This document shows positions 50,340 through 60,786 of a DNA stretch of 64,000 nucleotides, piece after piece. The notes beneath the pieces were generated by a model that was not told the DNA's origin, did no database searches, and saw only the letters and a list, made by a program, of their open reading frames with translations. Position numbers and translations under genes: made by a program. The stretch comes from Mesostigma viride (lineage: Eukaryota > Streptophyta > Mesostigmatophyceae > Mesostigmatales > Mesostigmataceae), in contig RPFO01000034.1 in the NCBI GenBank assembly GCA_009746045.1, positions 4,371,949-4,435,948 on the forward strand, in the 5' to 3' direction. Every line of letters starts with the position of its first letter. The first letter of the stretch is position 1.

Positions 50340-51603
50340 CAGTGATGCGCCATACGCCGTATTATACGCCGTATTTAGCGTATTATGCGCGATACGCAAG
50401 CGGCGCGCACGAAAATGGGGTACTTTTATACGCAACGCGTATTTTTGCGCATTTTTGCGTATTTTCGCGTATTTTTTGGCATATTTTTGGCTTACGAGGT
50501 GGGTGCATTTGCTTGCCTAGACTGCGGCGCGCCGACCTGTAGTAGGAACAAATAATTGCGTGATGAGCTAGCTAGTGTATAATGCAAGAAAGCGTTCGAA
50601 TCGTGACTTGTGAAGGCGGGAATGTGAAGGCGGGAAGGCTGAAGACTAAAGACAACAGGTGACAAGGTTTCTTTGTCTGCCAGCAACATCAGTGCGTAGC
50701 ATATCGACATCCAGGCATGGCTGACGCGAGTGAGGAGTCAATGGAACACAATGATGATGTGCGGCCCGATGAAGAAGAGGCCGCATCCGAAACTGTCTGG
50801 ACATACATTAGCAAAGAGCGCATCCTCAAGAACGGGCTGCAGACAAATAAATACTTCATGGAGTGCTCACTCTGCCAGGCAAAGTTCAGTGGTTCTTTTA
50901 CCCGAGCAAGGTGCCATATCCTGGGCGGCTCGTACGCAAAGGACGCAAAAGTGTGCCCTTGCAAGAAGCCACCGCCGGTACTCCGTTACAAGATGCTGAT
51001 TGAGCAGGCGGAGAAGGATAGCACTGCCAAGAAACGGAAGGCGACTAGTGACGCCAAGAAGCAGGCTGATGTGCGGGCGGCGTTTCAGCATGTCTTATTT
51101 TCAGATGGCACAATGTTCTTATCACTTCTATATTTGGCAGCTTGGCAGTCGGCCAAGCTCTCTTTAAGTACTATATTTGGAAGACAGTTCTCTGCCGCTT
51201 CAATGTATAGAGTGCATTCATATCTTGAGTTCTACAAATTTATTATCCTTTCCAGTGAGTTGTGAATTGATACGTACTGGTATTGATACTGAGTTGCATG
51301 TTGTCTCGATTTTGAAGAGAAACTATCAAGTTAGACCGTTATAAACTATGCTTGTATTTCTAGGTAGTGATGACAATGCCAAGGTCATGCTATATATGTC
51401 ATCTATAGCCAAAAGCGGGTATGGAAAAAACACCAGCAGACCATGCTTGGTTGCTCAGAATGTTGAAAACCCCTCAAAACCATGCCAAAAAAGGGGTTTT
51501 CAACAGTTAGCGTACGATTAACGTATAATACATTATACACCGCGTATTATACATTATACACCTGGGGCCGCGTACGACGCGTATCGCGTATGGCCCATCA
51601 CTG
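50340..51603 (+). mobile_element. hAT-type transposon, internally deleted
   Basis: The left end CAGTGATGCGCCATACGC (50340) and the complement of the right end, CAGTGATGGGCCATACGC (ending 51603), match at 17 of 18 positions. They begin with the CAG(T)G typical of hAT termini. Both subterminal regions are crowded with TACGCG and GTATTATACG motifs. The interior has only a BED-finger first exon, and the 1264-bp size is too short for a full transposase. The flanking 8 bp (ATGTCGGC and TCACCAAC) do not match, so no TSD is confirmed. Confidence 0.6.
50717..51254 (+). CDS. BED-type zinc-finger exon of a hAT transposase
   Basis: MADASEESMEHNDDVRPDEE begins an acidic head. ETVWTYISKERILKNG and FMECSLCQAKFSGSFTRARC follow, then HILGGSYAKDAKVCPC. 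The C-x2-C...H arrangement with FSGSxTR and H-x-x-G matches BED fingers at hAT transposase N-termini, which bind the transposon ends. A Lys-rich stretch follows (KKRKATSDAKKQ). TCCAGTGAGTTG at 51251-51262 is a strong 5' splice site, so I end the exon at 51254. The catalytic core is missing downstream. Confidence 0.6.
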
Positions 51604-52344
51604 TCACCAACCTCGGACTTTGGCGAGATTGTGAACTCGTCCTGTGAACTCGTGAACTCCTCGGGACCCAAAATTAGCTCGGCCCCGGTCGGCCCAGTTC
51701 ACCAAAGAGTTCACAAAGAGTTCACCGCCTCATGTGAGTCGTGCCTATAAAAGGCGGTAGTCCAGTTTCTCGCCAATACAGTAGCGTCATGTACAGTAGG
51801 GAGATACTGTAGTCGCGTCGTCCCCCCTGCCGGAAGCGCATAATTTGGCCCTGATGACACAAACTCTAGTGCGGGGGTGAGTGCGGGGTTCCGGGACACC
51901 ACCGCACTAAGTCCGACGCGCCTGCCCAGGCCACGCCGCGCCGGACCGGCACACGAGTTACGCGGGAAAAAAGGGCCTGCCGCGCCAATTAGGACTTGGC
52001 TAATTTCTTTGTTGACTACAAGCGCAGTCAAGGATGATAAAACGTAGCAATGGCGGACATGTTAGGGTGATGCTCGGCTTAGGGACAGTGGACATGTTTG
52101 AGTGATTGCTCGCCAGACTCGAGCTCGCTGGCATACACGTCCGTGGCACCCTCGGCATTTAGCTGGGTTGACGCAAATCCTTGTACTGTTTACTGGTGTG
52201 TGCGATAATAAAGGAATGGTTATGCACGACATCTAAATGCGAATATCACACAAAAACTGGTTCCTGGAATTCTCGCGAGCTGCGCGGTGTATGACTGGCG
52301 CTTTCCGTTTTTAATTTGCTTCTCGCCTTTTGTGCTCCAAACAG
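51604..52344. other. No gene seen
   Basis: GTGAACTCGTGAACTC-type repeats near 51632-51725 and short frames only. Confidence 0.4.
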
Positions 52345-53275
52345 GGGGGTCGTTTACATCCACTGCAACAAAGTGCTCGTGACCTCCAGCTTTCATGGCC
52401 CGGCCCTGCCTTTGCTGCTTGACCAGCACCAGACAGGGTGTGCTGGTGGCCATCCTCGCAATTTTTCTAGCGGTCAGCGGCATCGTGTGGGTCTGTGCCT
52501 TAGGTAAGGCGTTAAGCCCTTATTCCAGTTTCTGTCCAAATGGCACATCATATTAACTGTACTTGCTTCGTCTTGCGCATGCGGACCCCCCCTTGTTAAT
52601 GATGCGTTGTCCTGACATTAGCTTCGCATGTGCATTAATGGGACGTGTTCCCGATGTGCATATTTCGGCCCATTATTACTTCAACATACAATTTCATGGC
52701 GATATTAACTATATGAATTAAATGCATTTCCTCTTTCCTTAATCCTTCTAGTTATACCCTTTTTTCATGTTTGGTTGGTGGTTATCCATGTAGGGCATGT
52801 GGCGGTGCAAGAGCGCGCGCGGGTGCCTGCGAAGTTTTCAGTTGTCGCGCCTATCAACCCAGGTAAGCAAGGAGTAGAGGGAAAGACTAAGAATATATTT
52901 TCTGAATTTCTAGGTCATAGTTGTCCTTTTGCACGAGATGGAAGCGTTATGCCATGGGGCTTTATGGTTGGGTAATAGCCCTCCTGAGAACGGCTTGCTC
53001 TGCAACTTTGTTGGTATGTTCATACCTTGTCACGCGGCAATGTGGTGCAGATCTTCATGCATCCACATGGTGGATCACCTTGGCGTTATTGGCACTACAT
53101 GTTGGTCTGAGGTAAGGAATCCATGCTACCCTAAAACGACTAATGCACTGAATGCTCCTCTTTCAGTTTCCAGCGGAATACACAATGATGAGTTGTTTCA
53201 GATACTTCTTGGCGCCACGTGCGGCACGCGGTGGGCCTAGCCTATTGGGATCTAGCGGAAGCTATTCTTAAGTTA
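52345..53275 (+). other. Possible multi-exon gene fragment
   Basis: Several stretches are bounded by good splice signals. 52345-52503 lies between CCAAACAG and GTAAGG, 52794-52862 between CCATGTAG and GTAAGC, and 53051-53111 between GTGGTGCAG and GTAAGG. A last stretch starts at about 53167 after CTCCTCTTTCAG. Joined in that order the frame stays open (…VGLCL-RACGG…SSCIHMVDHLG…SE-FPAEYTMMSCF…) to a stop near 53273. A further candidate exon, 52914-53013, would break this frame. I recognise no domain, so this may be chance. Confidence 0.2.
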
Positions 53276-53399
53276 GGGTTTATTTTTGGAGTTATATTGG
53301 CAGCCCCATGCAGCTATGCCTAGACTTGCTTGGCCATTTTGAGGTGCGATCGAGGTAGTTCATAACTTCTTTCTTCGCTGCCCTTTTTCCTTTTGCGCG

Positions 53400-53939
53400 T
53401 TGCTGAGCAGGGATATGCCGAGGTGCTCTCCTTATGTCCATGTCTGCATTTGGCACAAGGCACAATGCATCGCTCCAAAACGGCAGTCAGTTCGGCGACC
53501 CAGGCATCGCGGTATTGTTCGCCGCCTTCTCGCTCGGCGTAAAGCGGTGCGGCAACGCAAGCATCCTTCCTCACAGCGCGGGGAAAGCATCCCTCCCCCT
53601 CCCCCGCCACCTTCCCCGCAAAGGGAAATAGTGTGGCATATGATACGTTTCGTACGCAGACTATACATCATACGCAGCTTTGCCGTACGGATGTTAAACG
53701 TATGCCTACGGATACGCGTACTCTTGCGTATTACGTACTCTCACGTATTATCTTTCTCTGCTTCCCCGCCACCCCCACCGCCACCGCCACCGCCACCGCC
53801 ACCGCCACCGCCACCGCCACCGCCACCTTCTCCGCCACCTTCTCCGCCACTTTCTCCGCCACCTTCCCATGTTGGAGCACCTCCACCTGCGGCAGCGCCG
53901 GCACCGATTGGTCAGCACGGCGGACAACCGTTTTCCAAC
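53400..53939 (+). CDS. Proline-rich exon of an unknown protein
   Basis: The frame is open from at least 53400. Its recognisable part is SASPPPP followed by a long proline run (53769-53870, from CCACCG repeats), then HVGAPPPAAAPAPIGQHGG and QPFSN. The donor AAC-GTACGT at 53939/53940 ends the exon in phase 0, and the acceptor CCAAAACAG at 54207 opens a second exon also in phase 0. The true exon start is uncertain because 53640-53755 looks like TACG-rich non-coding sequence. Confidence 0.35.
53769..53870. repeat. CCACCG hexanucleotide repeat
   Basis: About ten near-perfect CCACCG units, then units broken by TTCT. Confidence 0.8.
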
Positions 53940-54207
53940 GTACGTTGCCCTTCCATGTCGTTATCTCATTTTCCCGTTCGAACTCGCTCATGCTTGGTAG
54001 CGACATGGTCTGGAATGTTCTTGTTGTAAGCATCTTTCCATGATAATGGAGTTATTTGCATATAAGGCAGTTAGTGAGCTTCATAATGGCAACTTATGTT
54101 TATGGCGTCCCCAGCTAATTGCACCCACCAAATCCATGACTATGTTGTAACTTGTAATTAGTTTCTGAACATCGTGTTTAATTTCTTATGTTGCTGACCC
54201 AAAACAG

Positions 54208-54443
54208 GGAAGTTCAAGACAAAATCCAACACCAGTGCCCAGTTGTGAAGGCACAAACAAGGCAACCAGGAAAAGGAAGGCCTCCTACAAGTGTGCTCGC
54301 AGAGGTATTTCTGGGAGGCGCTGCTGTGACAACACGGGCACCCATCCGGACAATCCACTTGTGGCCGGCCGTGAACCACTTCAATTCGTTGGCTCTCATT
54401 TATACTGCACGGGGTGCGCGGATGCTGTACGCTCCAAGAAAAG
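54208..54443 (+). CDS. Second exon with Cys-rich, zinc-finger-like sequence
   Basis: It reads GSSRQNPTPVPSCEG, then KATRKRKASYKCARRG, GRRCCDNTGTHPDNP, LQFVGSHLYCTGCADAVRSKK, and ends at AAAAG-GTACGC (54443). The Cys/His pattern (C, CC, H, H-x-YC-x2-C) suggests a zinc-binding fold, and the basic KRKA stretch suggests nuclear targeting. Later exons are not identified. The gene may be part of a DNA transposon. I recognise no family. Confidence 0.4.
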
Positions 54444-55009
54444 GTACGCCTGGGTATGCGCGTGTTGTTTTTACTCTACATGTCATCAATACATTGAACA
54501 ACCTTTTTCTGATTTGCGTCGTTTATCAAGCACAGTCTCTTAGTTGCCTTAGCTTTCATGGTGTTCACCAAGGCCATATCAAATATTGTAGTAGTGCATA
54601 ATGTAACTCTTTTGGCTGAATGTTCTTTGGGTTTTGTTGATTGGCCTGTGATTGGTCTTTATGGCCTGCTAGTTTTGGTTTACGGTATGGTTTTGCTTGG
54701 AAATAGATTTTTATTCTACAGAAGCCTTATTGCAGCGTTTATGGTAGATGAGCCCGTTTGGCAGCCCTATGCCGGGCGTAATCTTATCTTAACCTCGTGG
54801 CTTGTCCTTTCCTACTAGCACATTACTGACAAGCCACACACAACATGGGGTCGCAAGAAAACCTTAGCATAGCGCTCCATGGGGTGTTCATGGCAAGCCC
54901 AATGCGTGGTGGCTAAATGTTTAACCTTTACTCGGGGGCTCGGCGTGCCATGCTTCCAAGTTCGTTGTCTCTTTCGTACGTAACCCTACCTATTTTTAGG
55001 ACTGAGTTG

Positions 55010-55037
55010 AACTCAGTCCTAATTTTAGGACTGAGTT
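55010..55037. repeat. Palindrome, AACTCAGTCCT/AGGACTGAGTT
   Basis: A 28-bp palindrome joined on its left to a further AGGACTGAGTT arm, so three arms are present. A similar palindrome is at 56646-56672. The 1.6 kb between could be a non-autonomous element, but I see no TSD. Confidence 0.45.
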
Positions 55038-56645
55038 TTTGGGTTTCGTAGAAAATTCGCCCCGGTCAGAGTGTTGGACAAAAAAATTCTCTCAAAATTT
55101 ATTCAAATACTACGTGAAAAGACCTTTCTTGGACATATTTTTGGGATTTTTTTTGATTTTGTTTGGGCGGCTAAATGTGCGGTCAAGGTACAGGTGGTAA
55201 GGGTACTTTTTCACGCGAAACGTGAGTTCCGGAAATGCACGACCTAGCCATGGCGGCTTGCGCCCATGCATGCAGTTTACGTTTGCGGACGATTGAGCTG
55301 GTCAAACTCAGGAAGTAGATTTCTTATGTCTTAAAGATGACACAGGCAAAATTTTAGCTCGCGGAGATGCGATTTACCAGGTGTCGGCACTGCTCTTGGT
55401 GGAAAAAACTGCGATCAGGCAGGCTGACGGAATTGATGACTAAAACTGCTTTCCGGCGCAGGTCGAAGGGTTTATATGCTTCTTTCTACTAATTATCATG
55501 CATTTTCGTAGAATTAAGTCAGTGGCAGTAAAGATTTGATGATTTCAAGCACTCTGTCACGTCATGCTTTGTGTGCCGGCAAGTGTCACTTTTGCGGGCA
55601 CCGCCTGGGCCAAGGTAACGCCATCCGTGAACGGTAAAGCTGAAATATCGTTGCCTCATCGTTTTTTGATGTTCTTGAATGAGTTTAAGCTTGCGAGGCG
55701 TTGTCAGTTTCGAGTCTTGATGCGCTTTCTTGACCGTTGCCTGCCCCTCTCTAAAACCCCCTTTTTTGATAATGTTACCAGGCATTTGCCTTACCCTAGT
55801 GTAATTGTGCAGGTTTTTAGGCGCTTAATGGGTTTAAATACCTTCATAGATGTTAGTTCTTCTTTTGCTACGTTCATACTGCATGATTGTGTGGCCATGG
55901 GCTGCATCAAGTGTGCTTTCGAGCTTACACTTGTGAGTGAAAAGTCTTGGTGATAAACCACTGTCATAATGTGCCAGCAAGTATGTTGGCCTTGTCATGG
56001 CAAAGCAAAACAGCTTTAGCCATGTCTATTCTTGTTAGAAACAATTGAAATATGCTTAACCTACCCATCATATTGGTGGTTAAGACTTATAATACAACCC
56101 TTTGTAGGTAGGTATCCATACCCATTCCCTACGTGCGTGCATAGGCTCTCACACATACTAAGGTATCATATAACTGCAATATGATGATGCAAGCATGTTG
56201 TCCTGTTATGCTAGAAGGGAAATGAGTTGATTGGCATGGTTGGTTGCCACGGTGGTGTGTAGTATGACCGCACTTACATGCTAGCATTTTGCTAGCAAGG
56301 CCCAGTCCTATTATAGGACTGGCAATATTTTGTGTGTTTCAGGCAGTGCCTGTGGCCAAATTGAGTCCAGTTTTTTTCTACAGGTCAAGAACTATATTTT
56401 TTACATGCCTATATTTTTTCAACATGCATATGGAATTTATTCAATTTTTCCCAATCGTGCTTCCACACAAAAATGCAAAATCGCGAGTAAGGGTCCACAC
56501 CCCAGTAAAATTATACATGATTTGGTCAATGTATGATTTTTTATGCATATGCCCAAGCATTAGCATGATATTGAGTGCTATTATGCATATCAAACATATG
56601 GGGTACCCCCCTACCCTTACTGCTACATGATCTCAAAGTTGGCAT

Positions 56646-56672
56646 ACTCAGTCCTATTTTTAGGACTGAGTT
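56646..56672. repeat. Palindrome, ACTCAGTCCT/AGGACTGAGT
   Basis: 27 bp with a central AT run. It partners the palindrome at 55010. Confidence 0.45.
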
Positions 56673-56706
56673 TGCACGTACGACGTGTTAATATAACTCT
56701 CCCCAT

Positions 56707-58056
56707 TTGTTACCCATTTGTCCCGCATTGTCTTACATGAATGCTTTGTACTTTGCTGTATTCCGTGTTTGTGGCGTTTCAATATCGAGCAGCACCTTGA
56801 GCACTACGGAGATTAACCAATTTATTGACGCCCTGAAGCCTTACCCCAATGTTGACTGCGGTCAAATATATGAGACCCCCAAGCTCGCTAATCAGGCGCT
56901 CGACAAAGCCAACAAGCAAGAGCTCAAGAATGGGCCCCTAAATTTTCACGACCTCAACTGGGTGTTGGTGTTTTGCGATAAAGGTCCGAAGCAAAGGGTC
57001 CTTTTGCGATCTAGCTTACCAACCAACAGAACCGCTGACTATTTGAGCGGCGAGGGCGAAAGGGCAAACTGCAAGCCTCGTTGTAGAGGAAACGAGAGCA
57101 ATGCACAAAAGACATCAAAAGCTTGCGCCCCGCCTTCGGACGCCCCACTGGATGCCGCCCCGGCTGCCGTGCCCTCTGCCCCGGCTGCGGTGCCCTCCGC
57201 CCCGGCTGCCGTGCCCTCTGCCCCGGCTGCGGTGCCCTCCGCCCCGGCTGCCGTGCCCTGCGCCCCGGCTGCCGTGCCCTCCGCCCCGGCTGCCGTGCCC
57301 TGCGCCCCGGCTGCCGTGCCATGCGCCCCGGCTGCCGTGCCCTCCGCCCCGGCTGCCGTGCCCTGCGCCCCGGCTGCGGCGCCCTCCGCCCCGGCTGCCG
57401 TGCCCTGCGCCCTGGCTGCCGTGCCCTGCGCCCCGGCTGCCGTGCCCTCCGCCCCGGCTGCCGTGCCCTGCGCCCCGGCTGCGGTGCCCTCCGCCCCGGC
57501 TGCGGCGCCCTCCGCCCCGGCTGCCGTGCCCTGCGCCCCGGCTGCGGTGCCCTCCGCCCCGGCTGCGGCGCCCTCCGCCCCGGCTGCCGTGCCCTCCGCC
57601 CCGGCTGCGGTGCCCTGCGCCCCGGCTGCTGTGCCCTCCGCCCCGGCTGCGGTGCCCTCCGCCCCGGCTGCCGTGCCCTCCGCCCCGGCTGCGGTGCCCT
57701 CCGCCCCGGCTGCCGTGCCCTGCGCCCCGGCTGCCGTGCCCTGCGCCCCGGCTGCCGTGCCCTGCGCCCCGGCTGCCGTGCCCTCCGCCCCGGCTGCCGT
57801 GCCCTCCGCCCCGGCTGCCGTGCCATGCGCCCCGGCTGCGGTGCCCTCCGCCCCGCGGGGTGCATCATCAACATTAGCTGCCGGACAAGAAGTGCAGGAG
57901 GATGATCCGGACAGCGATTCTGGGGATGAGGAGGAAGATGGGGGTGGAAAGGACCATGAGCGTCACCCAAGTGCCAACAAGGCATTTGCGCGGTACCTGT
58001 GCGAGGTATGGCAGCTGCAGGGTCAACCCAAAGAAACTGCCGCGTGGGCACCCTAA
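56707..58056 (+). CDS. Ala-Pro repeat protein, probable N-terminal part of a MULE-type ORF
   Basis: The head has [20 protein letters not shown] and [20 protein letters not shown], which read like a small folded domain I cannot name. Residues about 140-385 are 7-residue repeats, AAVPSAP or AAVPCAP, from a 21-bp DNA repeat. The tail is acidic ([19 protein letters not shown]) and ends at 58056. Near 58035 the continuing coding signal passes to the next frame, which leads into the transposase. The start at 56707 is approximate. A repeat of this kind is probably disordered. Confidence 0.5.
   Translation: MLPICPALSYMNALYFAVFRVCGVSISSSTLSTTEINQFIDALKPYPNVDCGQIYETPKLANQALDKANKQELKNGPLNFHDLNWVLVFCDKGPKQRVLLRSSLPTNRTADYLSGEGERANCKPRCRGNESNAQKTSKACAPPSDAPLDAAPAAVPSAPAAVPSAPAAVPSAPAAVPSAPAAVPCAPAAVPSAPAAVPCAPAAVPCAPAAVPSAPAAVPCAPAAAPSAPAAVPCALAAVPCAPAAVPSAPAAVPCAPAAVPSAPAAAPSAPAAVPCAPAAVPSAPAAAPSAPAAVPSAPAAVPCAPAAVPSAPAAVPSAPAAVPSAPAAVPSAPAAVPCAPAAVPCAPAAVPCAPAAVPSAPAAVPSAPAAVPCAPAAVPSAPRGASSTLAAGQEVQEDDPDSDSGDEEEDGGGKDHERHPSANKAFARYLCEVWQLQGQPKETAAWAP
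57160..57860. repeat. 21-bp minisatellite, about 33 units
   Basis: The unit is GCCCCGGCTGCCGTGCCCTCC with C/G and TCC/TGC variants. The 21-bp period keeps frames open on both strands, so long opposite-strand frames here are artefacts of the repeat. Confidence 0.92.
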
Positions 58057-58663
58057 GGCGCGGGCGTCTAAATTGAGGGGTGAGATGTGCGTTGGATGTC
58101 GGGTTTCATGGCGTATCGTGGAGTTACGTGAGAACCTCGGCACATCATATATCACGTACTCCGAGTTCAGGCATGAGCATGGGGCAACTGGGCTGGCCAG
58201 GGACATCTACGAAGGTGGACAACGACTAAGCGAACGTTGCCGGGAGTTTCTATGCGGTAAGATGAGTGACCTGAAGGATGGGCAGCGGGCTAATTGTAAT
58301 GCTATCATCCGAGAATGGCAGAGAAGCTTAGAGGACTTGCTGGGATCCGAGGAGGCTATCAAGCAAAGGGACTACGCGTTGACTGCAGCGGATGTGAGAA
58401 ACATGGAAGACAAGTTGCTTTCAACGGCGTGGAAGTTCCATGCAGAAGAAGCAGAAAGCGTGGAATTATGGGCAGCGCGCTTGGGGGACAACGTCCGCTA
58501 CTACCAACCCCAGGAGATGACCCCGGACGGTACAGTCCAACTTTCCCCCTTTGTGCTAGTGTACCAGAATGCATGGCAGCGGGAAATGTATAAACTGCAT
58601 GGGCAAAAGAAGGCATTTTGGATAGCACATTTGGGGTATCCACCATGGGTTTCTCACTGGTGA
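57902..58663 (+). CDS. Middle part of the MULE-type transposase ORF
   Basis: From about 58035 this frame reads [19 protein letters not shown] Cys/His module follows (CVGCRVSWRIVELRE...FRHEHG), then YEGGQRLSERCREFLCGKMS and SPFVLVYQNAWQREMYKLHG up to KKAF. The next residues belong to the transposase core in another frame (58618), so the true end of this part is near 58617. The Cys/His module resembles the zinc fold found ahead of many MULE transposases and would bind DNA. The two frame changes (near 58035 and 58617) are indels or unrecognised introns. Confidence 0.6.
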   Translation: MIRTAILGMRRKMGVERTMSVTQVPTRHLRGTCARYGSCRVNPKKLPRGHPKARASKLRGEMCVGCRVSWRIVELRENLGTSYITYSEFRHEHGATGLARDIYEGGQRLSERCREFLCGKMSDLKDGQRANCNAIIREWQRSLEDLLGSEEAIKQRDYALTAADVRNMEDKLLSTAWKFHAEEAESVELWAARLGDNVRYYQPQEMTPDGTVQLSPFVLVYQNAWQREMYKLHGQKKAFWIAHLGYPPWVSHW

Positions 58664-60327
58664 CGCTCATGGTCGTGGATGCTTTTGGTAATGGTGTGCC
58701 AGTGGCTTGGTGCCTTGCCAGCGCGGAGACCAGTGCCGTGTATGAGGCATTTCTAGAAGCTGTGGTGGATGGCTGTGAAACGAAGCCCCCGTTGACAATC
58801 ATCATCGATTGTTCAAACGCTGAAATGAACGCATTGAAGCGGGTGTTCCCAGCTACCAAGATCTTTTTGTGTTCATGGCACGTCCAGCGCGCTTGGTGCA
58901 CGAACCTATTAACAAAGGTGAAAGGTGCCAAGGTCCGTATGGAACTGATGGAAGAGCTTAATGCCATCTTGTATTACATGAGCTCGCGCCTTGCCGGGGA
59001 TGCGGAGGCGCAAGTACGTGCGGTGCAATGCCGGCTCACCCAGTTTTATACCAAGTGGGACCCCATTACCCCCGCATTTGTCGACTACATGCGCAGTCAA
59101 TGGGAGGACAAGCTGCACATGTGGGCGAAAGCGTTTAGGGTGGCGGATTATGCCCAACATGATACGAACAATATTCTTGAACGGTATCATCGAACCCTCA
59201 AGTATACTTGGCTGCATAACCGTGGGCGCCAACGTCTTGACTGGCTAATTTACATGTTTGGGTTGATTGTTGGGTGGCTGGAAAGGGACCAACAGCTCAA
59301 AACCCGTGGTGTCATCATAAATCACCGTCGGCGGAAAGAAGAGATGGCGGAGCTTGACAAGGCGTGTAATCTCCAAGCGGAAATACAGCAAGGTAAAACC
59401 AGGAGCTGCTGGGCGGAGATGGTCACGGATGGTTCTTGCACATCCCGTCGCGTTGTGGTGGATTTCGTGACTTGCGTGAGGTCATTTAATATTGACCTCA
59501 ACTCTAACACGGCCACTTGCGACTGCACCGACTCTAAAACAGGAAACATTTGTCATCATTTCTTGGTCGACCTCATGCTCTCCGGTGTGGCTACCCGTGA
59601 GGACATTGAGCTTGTGATCAAACGCCGGGCAGCATTCGGTGTTCCGCCAAACAAGCACTCTTGTGTGCACTTCCTTGAGGAATTGCTCTGGGTGAGAAAC
59701 AAGGCAACTCCATCTGAGAAAGGGGAGGCTTCGGATTTTCCTGACACGGCTGACGTCGATGAAACTCCCGATGACGCCCAGCCACCCGACTTTGGTCAAC
59801 CTGCCAATCACGACAAAGGTCAAGCATCATCTTCCGTGAAGGAGAAGAATCGGCAGATGCTTAGCCGAATCGAGGCTGCATGGGATGGGGCGGCAACCGA
59901 GGATGGTTTGCGGCGCGCCCAAGAGCTCACAAGTCTAGCTTTGGCGGACGTGGCGCGACAAATTGAAGACTTTGTGCGCTTGGATAGGCAAAGGGCAGCA
60001 GTGGGCAATGTTCCGCCTACACCTACCTTGCGCCCTGTTGATAAACCTGCGGTCAGGAGAGGCACTCGAGACATTCGGCACGACCCCGCTGTATTCGGGC
60101 AACAATGTGGTGTCAAACGTGCATTTGTCCGTCGGAATGGTGGGGCAAAGAAACAGAAGCTGAGCGTCATGGGCCGATTGCAGAAAGATGCTGCCAGTGA
60201 GGCAAGCAATGGTGCGGGGTCCCGAGCCCAAAGCAATCCACTATGTTCTTTTCCACTTGCTGAAGCGTCGGATTCATCATTGGCCATGCCGGAAGGCGGC
60301 CAAGCGGCTGTCGACCACGGCTTGTGA
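58618..60327 (+). CDS. MULE-type DDE transposase core with SWIM finger
   Basis: It begins LDSTFGVSTMGFSLV in frame, using TTG at 58618 only as a frame boundary. The motifs are DSTFG (Asp2), IIIDCSNAEMNAL (Asp64), LCSWHVQRAW (C-x2-H) and TNNILERYHRTLKY (Glu188), the D-D-E triad and context of Mutator-like (MULE) transposases. A SWIM finger follows, CDCTDSKTGNICHHF (C301, C303, C312, H314). The C-terminal third is polar and basic with KKQKL, perhaps nuclear targeting. The enzyme would cut and join transposon ends. FAR1-like domesticated relatives share this fold. I found no terminal repeats around it. Confidence 0.85.
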   Translation: MDSTFGVSTMGFSLVTLMVVDAFGNGVPVAWCLASAETSAVYEAFLEAVVDGCETKPPLTIIIDCSNAEMNALKRVFPATKIFLCSWHVQRAWCTNLLTKVKGAKVRMELMEELNAILYYMSSRLAGDAEAQVRAVQCRLTQFYTKWDPITPAFVDYMRSQWEDKLHMWAKAFRVADYAQHDTNNILERYHRTLKYTWLHNRGRQRLDWLIYMFGLIVGWLERDQQLKTRGVIINHRRRKEEMAELDKACNLQAEIQQGKTRSCWAEMVTDGSCTSRRVVVDFVTCVRSFNIDLNSNTATCDCTDSKTGNICHHFLVDLMLSGVATREDIELVIKRRAAFGVPPNKHSCVHFLEELLWVRNKATPSEKGEASDFPDTADVDETPDDAQPPDFGQPANHDKGQASSSVKEKNRQMLSRIEAAWDGAATEDGLRRAQELTSLALADVARQIEDFVRLDRQRAAVGNVPPTPTLRPVDKPAVRRGTRDIRHDPAVFGQQCGVKRAFVRRNGGAKKQKLSVMGRLQKDAASEASNGAGSRAQSNPLCSFPLAEASDSSLAMPEGGQAAVDHGL

Positions 60328-60449
60328 TGGAGCTCAAGCTGCCGAGGCATACATGTGGAGGTAATACACTGTGCAAGAGCCAATGTCCTTCGGCGAAGTC
60401 ATTCCTCACAGGCATGTTGTGTGTGGGCGGGGGCAGGGGCGGGGGCGCG

Positions 60450-60785
<336 letters not shown>

Positions 60786-60786
60786 C

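Larger units (their letters stand above)
54444..56706. other. No clear gene; several hairpins
   Basis: Short frames exist (for example 55564-55953) without known similarity. Palindromes built on CAGTCCTA...TAGGACTG lie at 54997-55037, 56302-56322 and 56646-56672. Confidence 0.4.

Noticed and set aside
50340-51603. An 8-bp TSD proving hAT insertion
   Set aside because: The flanks ATGTCGGC and TCACCAAC do not match, so the hAT call rests on the ends and the BED finger only.
57011-58051. Opposite-strand and alternative-frame ORFs over the 21-bp minisatellite
   Set aside because: The 21-bp period keeps them open. Only the 56707 frame joins non-repeat flanks with protein-like composition.
58600-58625. 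A programmed -1 frameshift in the MULE ORF at GCATTTTGG
   Set aside because: The sequence does not make the usual X-XXY-YYZ slippery heptamer. A simple indel or an intron is more likely.
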